In this document: positions 28,243 through 36,305 of the stretch, piece after piece
How positions within the stretch are numbered: the first letter of the stretch is position 1
Layout of the letters: each line of letters begins with the position of its first letter
DNA from: a virus
Length of the DNA: 38,761 bases
IMG/VR virus record: IMGVR_UViG_3300032083_000290
Span: 1-38,761 of that record
Direction: 5' to 3' (one strand)
Made by a program: the position numbers and the translations under genes
Notes under the pieces: generated by a model
The model's input: only the letters and a program-made list of their open reading frames with translations
Database searches by the model: none
What the model was told of the DNA's origin: nothing

Positions 28243-30375
28243 ATGGCAGAAGACGAAATAAATATAGAAGATGATGCGATTGCATTAGAAGATTCTGAAG
28301 ATTCTAATGTAACGGATACTGAAGTAAAAGGTATTGCTAATCATGTTATGTCTCAATTTAAAAAATCAGAAGACTATAGATATGATGATGAAACAAGATG
28401 GGTTCGTGCCTATAGAAATTACAGAGGTATATATGGACCTGATGTTCAATTTACCGAAGCTGAAAAGTCTAGAGTATTTATTAAGATAACAAAAACAAAA
28501 ACATTGGCTGCTTATGGACAGATAGCTGATGTATTATTTGCAGGAAACAAATTTCCTATAAGTATAGAACCAACCGAATTACCAGAAGGAGTTGCTAAAG
28601 ATGTTAGTTTCGACCCTAAAGAACCTCAAGAATTACGTAATCAAGATAATGGACAAGATATGGTTTCTCCCTATGGTTTCATGGGAGATGGCAAGGAGCT
28701 ACCTAAAGGAGCTACAGCACAGAGTTTGCAAGATATGCTTGGTCCTTTGGAAGAAAAGCTTGGAGATATTGAAAACCTTAAAGAAGGCAGTGGACAAACT
28801 CCTACAGCGATAACATATAGTCCTGCAATGATTGCAGCTAAGTCTATGGAAAAACAAATCATGGACCAACTGCAAGAATCACATGCCAATAAACATCTTA
28901 GAAGTACAGCTTTTGAGATGGCATTATTTGGTACAGGAGTAATGAAAGGACCTTTTGCTGTTGACAAAGAATATCCGAACTGGAACGAAGAAGGTGAGTA
29001 TTCTCCAGTATTTAAAACGATTCCCCAAGTCAGTCATGTTTCCGTTTGGAATTTTTATCCTGACCCTGATAGTACTAATATTGAGCAAGCACAGTACATA
29101 ATAGAACGACACAAAATGTCACGTTCTGAATTACGTGCTTTAAAACGCAGACCTTATTTTAGAGATACAGTTATTGAAGAAGTAATAACAGATGGTGAAA
29201 ACTATACTAAAAAGTATTGGGAAGATGATTTAATAGATTATAACCAAGATAGCTATGTAGAAAGATTTGAAGTACTTGAATATTGGGGTCAGTTAGATAC
29301 TGACATGTTAGAAGAACAAGGTGTTGATATACCTAAAGAATTAAAAGACTTTGAAGAATTACAAGTTAATGTGTGGGTATCAGGTGGTAGATTACTTAGA
29401 GTTGTACTTAATCCATTTAAACCTGCTAAAATACCATACATGGCTGCACCATTTGAGTTAAATCCATATTCATTCTTTGGTGTAGGTTTAGCAGAAAACA
29501 TGGATGATACACAAACATTAATGAATGGTTTTATGAGAATGGCTGTTGATAATGCTGTATTATCAGGTAACTTGCTTATAGAAGTAGATGAAACTAATTT
29601 AGTTCCGGGTCAAGATTTATCTGTATATCCGGGTAAAGTATTTAGAAGACAAGGAGGTGCTCCGGGTCAAGCTATCTTTGGTACAAAGTTCCCTAATGTA
29701 TCAAACGAAAACTTGCAACTGTTTGATAAGGCTAGACAACTAGCTGATGAAAGCACTGGACTACCTTCTTTTTCTCATGGTCAAACAGGTGTATCAGGTG
29801 TAGGTAGAACTGCATCAGGTATATCTATGTTAATGAACGCAGCAAGTGGCAGTATTAAAACTGTTATTAAGAATGTAGATGATTATTTACTTAAACCATT
29901 AGGTGAAGGATTATTTAGATTTAATATGCAATTTAATTTTGACCCAGAAATAAGAGGTGATTTAGAAGTTCATGCTAGAGGAACTGAAAGCCTAATGGCA
30001 AATGAGGTTCGTAGCCAAAGACTAATGCAATTTTTACAAACTGCATCTAATCCTGTCCTTGCTCCGTTTGCTAAGTTTAATTATATTATTAGAGAAATAG
30101 CTAAAGCTATGGACTTAGACCCTTCAAAGGTCACTAATAATATGGATGAAGCAGTATTACAGGCAGAGTTACTTAAACAGTTTCAAGGACCTCAACCACC
30201 TCAAGGACAACAACCTGCAGCAGGTGCAAACCCAATGGACCCCACAGGAGCAGGTGGTGGTACAATAGGAACAGGTCAAGCACCTCAACCAAATGAACAA
30301 GGATTTAGTGGAAATGGACAAGCAAATACTGGGCAACCTCAAACCCCTAGTCAACCACCAGCACCAACTCAATAA
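28243..30375 (+). CDS. Portal protein
   Basis: 710 aa. Dodecameric DNA entry channel of the capsid; identified by place between TerL and scaffold/MCP and by portal-type features: P-A-M-I-A-A-K-S-M-E, F-E-M-A-L-F-G-T-G, W-N-F-Y-P-D-P, F-G-V-G-L-A-E-N-M-D-D-T-Q-T-L-M-N, and G-R-T-A-S-G-I-S-M-L-M-N. The C-terminal ~55 residues are low-complexity Gln/Pro/Gly. Start at the ATG (28243) rather than a TTG four codons earlier. Confidence 0.9.
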   Translation: MAEDEINIEDDAIALEDSEDSNVTDTEVKGIANHVMSQFKKSEDYRYDDETRWVRAYRNYRGIYGPDVQFTEAEKSRVFIKITKTKTLAAYGQIADVLFAGNKFPISIEPTELPEGVAKDVSFDPKEPQELRNQDNGQDMVSPYGFMGDGKELPKGATAQSLQDMLGPLEEKLGDIENLKEGSGQTPTAITYSPAMIAAKSMEKQIMDQLQESHANKHLRSTAFEMALFGTGVMKGPFAVDKEYPNWNEEGEYSPVFKTIPQVSHVSVWNFYPDPDSTNIEQAQYIIERHKMSRSELRALKRRPYFRDTVIEEVITDGENYTKKYWEDDLIDYNQDSYVERFEVLEYWGQLDTDMLEEQGVDIPKELKDFEELQVNVWVSGGRLLRVVLNPFKPAKIPYMAAPFELNPYSFFGVGLAENMDDTQTLMNGFMRMAVDNAVLSGNLLIEVDETNLVPGQDLSVYPGKVFRRQGGAPGQAIFGTKFPNVSNENLQLFDKARQLADESTGLPSFSHGQTGVSGVGRTASGISMLMNAASGSIKTVIKNVDDYLLKPLGEGLFRFNMQFNFDPEIRGDLEVHARGTESLMANEVRSQRLMQFLQTASNPVLAPFAKFNYIIREIAKAMDLDPSKVTNNMDEAVLQAELLKQFQGPQPPQGQQPAAGANPMDPTGAGGGTIGTGQAPQPNEQGFSGNGQANTGQPQTPSQPPAPTQ

Positions 30376-30520
30376 GTATTTAGATGCTTTAATAGAACAG
30401 CATCATAAAGCTATAGAGCAAGCAGAAGATACAGTTGTTATGTATAGAACTCAGGGTGCAATAGCAGCATTAAGACGATTAAAATATTTGAGAGATGAGG
30501 TAAATAAAAACAATGACTAA
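30293..30520 (+). CDS. Small conserved protein overlapping the portal end, 75 aa or less
   Basis: The conserved part is L-N-K-Y-L-D-A-L-I-E-Q-H-H-K-A-I-E-Q-A-E, Y-R-T-Q-G-A-I-A-A-L-R-R-L-K-Y-L-R-D-E-V-N, a helical hairpin-like domain. The true start is uncertain: ATG at 30293 or 30314, both inside the portal gene and without a good ribosome site. The 3' end overlaps the next start by 8 bases. Position suggests a head-completion or portal-associated role. Confidence 0.66.
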   Translation: MNKDLVEMDKQILGNLKPLVNHQHQLNKYLDALIEQHHKAIEQAEDTVVMYRTQGAIAALRRLKYLRDEVNKNND

Positions 30521-32528
30521 AAAATCTGTAAGTGACCAAATGGAATTGTTTGAAGATGGTGGGTTTAAAGACCAAGGTAAAACCAAAGACCCTGTATCTA
30601 AAAATCCTGTACCTATTGGCTCGACTCAAGAAGAAGTAAGAGATGATATACCTGCTCAATTAAGTGAGGGTGAGTTTGTATTACCTGCTGATGTTGTTAG
30701 ATATCATGGCTTAGAAAAGATTATGGGTATTAGAGACCAAGCTAAACAAGGCTTACAGAAGATGGAAGATATGGGTCAGATGGGTAACTCTGACCAAGCT
30801 AAATTACCTGACAATGTACCATTTACACAAATGGCAGAAGGTGGTGTAGTTCCGGGAGTTAATATACAAGGACCTACAACACAACTTACTAAACAGTCTA
30901 TGTTTGCTGCTCCTGCTCAAACACAACCACAACAAGTAGCACAACCTGTTACTGTACAAACACCACAAGCACCTGTGTATGCATCATCACAAGTGCAACA
31001 AAGGTCACCTTATACATTTGAGCAAGCTATAGGTACACCGTTTGGGCAACAACAACAATCAGAAACACGTGTATATATAAATGATGCAGGAGAGAAATTA
31101 TATATACCTTTTGTAAACGGAAATCCTATCTATCCTATTCCTGCTGGATATAAACCTGAACCTGTTGCCGAAAAAGAAAAAGAGCAAGAGCAAACAGTAA
31201 CCGATGTACGTGCTAGAAGTGCTACTCAACAAGACAGTGGGGATGATAGTGTAGGGATTAAATCTACAGCAGTATCTGAATTAGCTAAAGCGGCACAAAG
31301 AAAAGATTCAGGATTAGGTAAAGGTTTAGCTACAGGTTTAGGTGCTTTAATAAATCCTATAGCAGCTATTGGTGGAACTATTATTAGTAATCTTATGGGT
31401 AAAGATTCTGCTTATCCTACAGCAGATGCTGATAAAATATTAGGTGCTGAAGATGACGCAGAAGCTATGTTTGACACAGCATATGGACCAGAAGAAATAG
31501 CAGAAGCTAATTCACAAAAAGCTTTTCAGACAGATATAAGAAACTCTAGTGTTATGTTTGGAGCTACTCCTACTTTTAAATTTGGTAATGAAGCAGGTGA
31601 TGTAGATATAGTTAGTAATGGTGTATTCCATAAAAATGGTTTAGCTATGAACGCAGATGGTTCTGCTTCATTAACAGAACAAGGAACTGTATCATATAAA
31701 AGTGCGGCAGATTTTGCTAAACATATGTCAGCTAGTTTTAATACAGGTTGGCATGGTTCTACTGTATCTACAAAAGAATATAACTCATTAGGGCAAAAGG
31801 GAAAAGAAAGATATGATGCATGGGCAACAGAGCTAGGATATAAAACAGGTGGTGGTACTAAATTTGCTGACCCTAAAGATGATAGACTTACTAAAAAAGG
31901 AGATGAAATAAAAGGTGGAGACCAAAAACCTACTACTACTATAACAACAACGACTCCTACAGGAATAACACAAGGAAGTACAATTTCTAAAGGCAAGACT
32001 GGATATCCTGATGTATCACAAGGAAGTACTACATCTAGAACTAGTATAGACCCTAGGTCAGTAGACCCCACTGAATTTGCAAAAGGTGCTCCAAAAAGTG
32101 CAGGTGATTTTAGAATAGGAAGAGACCCTAAGTTAGCTGCAGGTGTTACTACTAAAGGGGATAGAAGCAAACCTTTAACTACAGATAGAGTATTTAAAGA
32201 AAGTCCTTTATATAAGAGTTTAGTAAGGTCAGGTTTAGCAGGAACAGACTTAGAACAAGCAGAACAAAAACAAAAAGACCAACGAGCAAAAGTAGAAGCA
32301 GATATAAAGTCAGGTAAAGCTGATACATCTATACCTACATACACAAGTCCAACATATAGTTATGATTATTATGATAGTGGAGATGGTAGTAGTGATAGTG
32401 GTGCAGACGCAACAGACCCCGGAAGTTCAGATATGGGATTTTCTACTGCATCAGGTGGTTTTATACAAAGAAAGAATTTACCTAAAGCTAATAAGAAGAA
32501 GCGAAGTGGGTTAGCTTCAAGACAATAA
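30513..32528 (+). CDS. Large virion-type protein with G-Y-P-D-V-S-Q-G-S motif, 671 aa
   Basis: The N-terminal block D-D-I-P-A-Q-L-S-E-G-E-F-V-L-P-A-D-V-V-R-Y-H-G-L-E-K-I-M-G and D-M-G-Q-M-G-N-S is common in cyanopodovirus and pelagiphage genomes. The middle (about 110-210) is Gln/Thr/Pro-rich; 250-300 includes a Gly/Ala-rich possible membrane stretch (L-I-N-P-I-A-A-I-G-G-T-I-I-S). Near residue 490 the motif T-G-Y-P-D-V-S-Q-G-S-T-T-S matches the 198-aa basic protein. Likely internal-virion or tail-associated; not proven. Confidence 0.75.
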   Translation: MTKKSVSDQMELFEDGGFKDQGKTKDPVSKNPVPIGSTQEEVRDDIPAQLSEGEFVLPADVVRYHGLEKIMGIRDQAKQGLQKMEDMGQMGNSDQAKLPDNVPFTQMAEGGVVPGVNIQGPTTQLTKQSMFAAPAQTQPQQVAQPVTVQTPQAPVYASSQVQQRSPYTFEQAIGTPFGQQQQSETRVYINDAGEKLYIPFVNGNPIYPIPAGYKPEPVAEKEKEQEQTVTDVRARSATQQDSGDDSVGIKSTAVSELAKAAQRKDSGLGKGLATGLGALINPIAAIGGTIISNLMGKDSAYPTADADKILGAEDDAEAMFDTAYGPEEIAEANSQKAFQTDIRNSSVMFGATPTFKFGNEAGDVDIVSNGVFHKNGLAMNADGSASLTEQGTVSYKSAADFAKHMSASFNTGWHGSTVSTKEYNSLGQKGKERYDAWATELGYKTGGGTKFADPKDDRLTKKGDEIKGGDQKPTTTITTTTPTGITQGSTISKGKTGYPDVSQGSTTSRTSIDPRSVDPTEFAKGAPKSAGDFRIGRDPKLAAGVTTKGDRSKPLTTDRVFKESPLYKSLVRSGLAGTDLEQAEQKQKDQRAKVEADIKSGKADTSIPTYTSPTYSYDYYDSGDGSSDSGADATDPGSSDMGFSTASGGFIQRKNLPKANKKKRSGLASRQ

Positions 32529-32589
32529 CCTACATACAGGCTACTTATCCCCCAACATAATGGCTACGATAACCCCAAGGAGAAACTAA

Positions 32590-33471
32590 ATGGCTGAACA
32601 AGCACAAGAGATGGTAGTAGATGCTACACCAAAGAAAAAAGCATTTATGGAAAAACCTTCTACTCACGAAGATAGAATTAAAAAAGATGAAGAAGAACTT
32701 AAACAGTTAATGGAAGAACAAAAAGGTGAAACCAAATCTGTTAAAGAAATGAAAGCAGAAGATGAGGAAGAACCGAAGACTGCTGAAGAAAGAACTTTTA
32801 AGAAACGTTATGGAGATTTACGAAGACACTCCCAAGAAAAAGAAAAAGACTTGCAAAAGCAACTTGATGATTTAAAAAGTCAATTAAGTAAAGCTACTAA
32901 AAAAGAAATGAAGTTGCCTAAGTCAGATGAAGATATAAATGAATGGGCAAAAGAATATCCTGATGTAGCAGCCATAGTAGAAACTATTGCCACTAAAAAA
33001 GCTAGAGAGCAATCAGAAGATATAGAAAAAAGAATTAAAGAAATAGACGAAAGGGATGCTAACTCTATAAAAGAGAAAGCAGAAGTAGAATTGTTAAGAC
33101 TACATCCTGATTTCGCAGATATCAGAGAAAGTGATGAGTTCCATGAGTGGGCAGAAGAACAACCTAAATGGGTGCAAAATGCATTATATGAAAACGACAA
33201 TGATGCAAAATCTGCCGCAAGAGCCATTGACCTCTATAAAGCAGACAAAGGACTTAATAAGAAAAAAGAGAAGTCAAATGATGCAGGTGCTGCTAAAGCA
33301 GTCTCAACAAAAAGTAAAACGTCTGTTTCAGAAACTAACAACACAGTAACTTTTAAAGAGTCTACTGTTGATAAAATGAGTGCCGATGAATATGCAGCTA
33401 AAGCTGATGTAATCATGGAAGCTATACGTTCCGGTAACTTTATATACGATTTATCTGGTTCTGCTAGATAA
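32590..33471 (+). CDS. Capsid scaffolding protein
   Basis: 293 aa, very acidic and Lys/Glu-rich with a long coiled coil (about 70-160), almost no Cys, lying between portal region and major capsid gene: the standard scaffold position and composition. R-L-H-P-D-F-A-D-I-R-E-S-D-E-F-H-E-W is typical of podovirus scaffolds. Guides procapsid assembly, then leaves. AAGGAG box before the ATG. Confidence 0.88.
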   Translation: MAEQAQEMVVDATPKKKAFMEKPSTHEDRIKKDEEELKQLMEEQKGETKSVKEMKAEDEEEPKTAEERTFKKRYGDLRRHSQEKEKDLQKQLDDLKSQLSKATKKEMKLPKSDEDINEWAKEYPDVAAIVETIATKKAREQSEDIEKRIKEIDERDANSIKEKAEVELLRLHPDFADIRESDEFHEWAEEQPKWVQNALYENDNDAKSAARAIDLYKADKGLNKKKEKSNDAGAAKAVSTKSKTSVSETNNTVTFKESTVDKMSADEYAAKADVIMEAIRSGNFIYDLSGSAR

Positions 33472-33692
33472 ATAGTTGACAAATAGTTATTTATACATAT
33501 AACTAGTATCAACTATAATGTGACCCCTCCACGTGGACAACTCACATACTACACGACACTTGAAAGCCTACCTGATGGTATGAGCCTACACTTGATTAGC
33601 TATCAAACGTACAACCTCAAATACTATTAGCCGATGACGAGTAAATTTTAGCACTTCGGTGCATTTGTTCAATTTTCAAAATGGAGATGAAA
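33472..33692 (+). other. Capsid gene leader with its own promoter
   Basis: About 220 bases without a convincing gene. It starts with a promoter (33476-33503). Later it has a GCAC-TTCG-GTGC hairpin (33651-33662) with a stable UUCG-type loop about 30 bases before the capsid start. A 16-codon frame from the ATG in GGTATGAGC is too short to call. Confidence 0.6.
33476..33503 (+). promoter_or_regulatory. Late capsid promoter
   Basis: TTGACA, 16-base spacer, TATAAC. Begins immediately after the scaffold stop. Same hexamers as rightward promoter 2; would raise capsid transcription above that of upstream late genes. Confidence 0.72.
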
Positions 33693-34766
33693 ATGGCATT
33701 TAAAACTGCAGCAGGTTACGGTAATCTGCCCAATGGTAATTTCTCCCCAGTTATTTACTCTAAGCAGGTTCAGTTAGCCTTTAGGAAAAACTCCGTTGTC
33801 GAATCTATTACAAACTCTGATTATTTCGGAGAGATTAGCAACATGGGTGATTCCGTTAAAATAATAAAGGAGCCAGAAATCACCGTTAAGGAATACGCTA
33901 GAGGTGCAAACGTGCAACCTCAAGACCTTGACGATGAGGACTTCACATTAACTATTGACAAAGCAAACTACTTTGCTTTTAAAATAGATGATATTGAAGA
34001 AGCTCACAGTCACGTAAACTTCTCTCAAATGGCAAGTGACAGAGCAGGTTACAGACTAAAAGACAACTACGACCAAGACGTTCTTGGTTACTTGTCAGGA
34101 TTTAAGCAATCCTCAAATAATGCATTAGCAGGAACAGCAAACGATGTAGTTAATGGTACTAAGTCAGTATCAACTGCTGGTTCAGATGAACTGCTAACAA
34201 GCATGAAGCTAAGAAAAGATAGCTTTGGTAACATCACTACTTCTAGTGCTGGTGACCACTCTATCCCAATAGCTCCAAGACTAGGTGGTGCAACTGCACA
34301 AGCAACTGCTACAGCTACTCCCTTACAGGTTATAGCTAGAATGGGCAGATTGTTAGATACACAGTTTGTAGACACTGATGGTAGATGGCTTGTTCTACAT
34401 CCAACATTTATTGAAGTACTAAAAGATGAAGATTCACGTCTTCTAAATGGTGACTTCGGTGAATCAGGTGGATTGAGGTCAGGTTTATCTGTTGGAAAAA
34501 TACATGGCTTTGACGTGTATATGTCCAATAACTTACCTTCAGTAGGTACAGGTCCGGGAACATCTGGAACTGCTAACCAAAACTCAAACTATGGTGTTAT
34601 CGTTGCAGGACATAGTTCAGCAGTAGCTACTGCCGAGCAAATCAACAAGACAGAGACTTACAGAGACCCTGATTCTTTTGCTGATATTGTTCGTGGTATG
34701 CATTTGTATGGTAGAAAGATTCTTCGCCCTGAAGCAATCGTTACTGCCAAGTATAACGTAGGGTAA
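33693..34766 (+). CDS. Major capsid protein, HK97-type
   Basis: 357 aa from M-A-F-K-T-A-A-G-Y-G-N-L-P-N-G; the ATG at 33693 has GGAG 6 bases upstream and is preferred to the ATG four codons earlier. F-R-K-N-S-V-V-E-S-I-T-N, an E-loop-like I-T-V-K-E-Y-A-R-G-A-N-V, and the C-terminal Y-R-D-P-D-S-F-A-D-I-V-R-G-M-H-L-Y-G-R-K-I are typical of podovirus capsid proteins. Own promoter and structured leader suggest high expression. Confidence 0.92.
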   Translation: MAFKTAAGYGNLPNGNFSPVIYSKQVQLAFRKNSVVESITNSDYFGEISNMGDSVKIIKEPEITVKEYARGANVQPQDLDDEDFTLTIDKANYFAFKIDDIEEAHSHVNFSQMASDRAGYRLKDNYDQDVLGYLSGFKQSSNNALAGTANDVVNGTKSVSTAGSDELLTSMKLRKDSFGNITTSSAGDHSIPIAPRLGGATAQATATATPLQVIARMGRLLDTQFVDTDGRWLVLHPTFIEVLKDEDSRLLNGDFGESGGLRSGLSVGKIHGFDVYMSNNLPSVGTGPGTSGTANQNSNYGVIVAGHSSAVATAEQINKTETYRDPDSFADIVRGMHLYGRKILRPEAIVTAKYNVG

Positions 34767-34777
34767 GGGAGGTATAA

Positions 34778-35308
34778 ATGGCAACTTATGATTTAACTTC
34801 TAAAGATACCACTGGTGTATCTTCCGATTCTATAGTGGCTATGCCATCAGCTAAAAATACTCACGTAATGAGAAATATCGAAGCTTACCTTGATATCGAT
34901 GCGTTAGTAGCGGCAGGTGGAAGTTTTGCAGACGGAGACATCTTTCAGGTGTTAGAAATCCCTGCAAATACTTTAGTCCTAAATGCAGGTGCAGAAGTAA
35001 TGAAAGCATTTACTTCAAGTTGTGCTCTTGACATGGACTTCGCAGCAGGTGATGACATTATTGATGGTGCAGATATAACCGGTACAGGTTTTTGTGCAGC
35101 AGGAACTAATGGTCAAACTAATACTATTGTAGGAGCAGCAGCTTCAACTTACACTCAGTTTGTAACTACTACAGACACTATTGACTGTAAGATTACAGGT
35201 GCGGCTCCAGCTACAGGTAGACTCAGAGTCTATGCAACTGTTATTGATTTAGCAGGTCATGGATTAGATGATAAGCCTGATGAGGTCGATAGAGACCAAT
35301 TAGCTTAA
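34778..35308 (+). CDS. Probable head decoration or minor virion protein, 176 aa
   Basis: Directly behind the capsid gene with AGGGAGG upstream and before a terminator-like hairpin, so it shares the capsid transcript. Ala/Thr/Gly-rich beta composition with I-F-Q-V-L-E-I-P-A-N-T-L-V-L-N-A-G, a pattern seen in marine phage virion proteins. Role inferred from position and composition. Confidence 0.72.
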   Translation: MATYDLTSKDTTGVSSDSIVAMPSAKNTHVMRNIEAYLDIDALVAAGGSFADGDIFQVLEIPANTLVLNAGAEVMKAFTSSCALDMDFAAGDDIIDGADITGTGFCAAGTNGQTNTIVGAAASTYTQFVTTTDTIDCKITGAAPATGRLRVYATVIDLAGHGLDDKPDEVDRDQLA

Positions 35309-35316
35309 CTTTTCTA

Positions 35317-35350
35317 GGGGAGCAGGGCAACTTGCTCCTCTACACTTTTA
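35317..35350 (+). terminator. Terminator-like hairpin after the capsid operon
   Basis: Stem GGGGAGCA/TGCTCCTC (35317-35324 with 35333-35340, one G-U pair), 8-base loop, then TACACTTTT. GC-rich for this genome. Probably a partial terminator giving more capsid than tail mRNA. Confidence 0.68.
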
Positions 35351-35359
35351 GGAATTATT

Positions 35360-36304
35360 ATGGCAGAAACTTACCTAACACTAACAAATAAAGTAATAGC
35401 AAGGTTGAATGAAGTTGCATTAACTTCTACAACCTTTTCTAGTGCTAGGGGTATACAAGTTCAATGTCAAAATGCAGTAAATGAATCTATACGATACATA
35501 AATCAAAAAGAATTTCAATATCCTTTTAATCATGCTGTAGATACAAAAACATTAACAGCAGGAGTTGTAAGATATTCAGTTGCAGCAACAACAAAAACGG
35601 TAGACTACAATACATTTAGAATAATAAAAGATTCTGATTTAAATGTATCAGGTGGTAATTTAAAAATATTAAACTATAATGATTACATTAATAGTTTTAT
35701 TACACAAGAAGATGAAATAAATAGTACAACAACAAGTACAACACATACAGATAGTGTAACAACTATAACTGTTTCAAGTACGTCAGGCTTTGATAGTACA
35801 GGAACTCTATTTATAGGTAATGAACAAATTACATATACAGCTATAGGTTCTGGTACTACATTTACAGGATGTACAAGAGGTGCAAATAATACAACAGCAG
35901 CTTCTATAGCTAGTGGGGTAACTGTAACACAGTTTGATGGTGGTGGTGTACCTGAATTTGTAGTAAGAACTCCTGATAATAATTATCTTTTATATCCATT
36001 CCCAAGAAAATCCTTAACTTTAAAGTATGATTACTTTTCTTTTCCTACAGATATGTCGGCTCACGGAGATACAACAACAATACCTGATAGATTTGCAGCA
36101 GTAATAGTAGATGGTGCTACAGCATTTGTGTATCAGTATAGGGGTGAAACACAACAGTATCAATTAAACTTTGGCAGATTTGAACAAGGTATTAAAAATA
36201 TGCAGACATTATTAGTTAATAGGTTTGATTATGTGAGGTCTACTTATATACCACAATCTAATTCAGGAAGTCGTAGCACTACATTAAATTTAAGAGTAAG
36301 TTAA
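35360..36304 (+). CDS. Tail adaptor protein, T7 gp11-like, with inserted beta module
   Basis: 314 aa. The N-terminal helix pair (T-L-T-N-K-V-I-A-R-L-N-E-V, V-N-E-S-I-R-Y-I-N-Q) and C-terminal F-E-Q-G-I-K-N-M-Q-T-L-L-V-N-R-F fit the head-tail adaptor family. It forms a ring between portal and nozzle. Residues about 132-190 are a Thr/Gly-rich beta module (S-G-F-D-S-T-G-T-L-F-I-G-N-E-Q-I-T-Y-T, then T-T-F-T-G-C-T-R) absent from T7 gp11 and repeated in the next gene. Confidence 0.82.
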   Translation: MAETYLTLTNKVIARLNEVALTSTTFSSARGIQVQCQNAVNESIRYINQKEFQYPFNHAVDTKTLTAGVVRYSVAATTKTVDYNTFRIIKDSDLNVSGGNLKILNYNDYINSFITQEDEINSTTTSTTHTDSVTTITVSSTSGFDSTGTLFIGNEQITYTAIGSGTTFTGCTRGANNTTAASIASGVTVTQFDGGGVPEFVVRTPDNNYLLYPFPRKSLTLKYDYFSFPTDMSAHGDTTTIPDRFAAVIVDGATAFVYQYRGETQQYQLNFGRFEQGIKNMQTLLVNRFDYVRSTYIPQSNSGSRSTTLNLRVS

Positions 36305-36305
36305 A

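Noticed and set aside
31526-32344. Minus-strand open frame of 272 codons inside the 671-aa protein gene
   Set aside because: Long only because the sense gene is poor in codons that create antisense stops; no ribosome site, no recognisable motif, and antisense to a well-supported gene.
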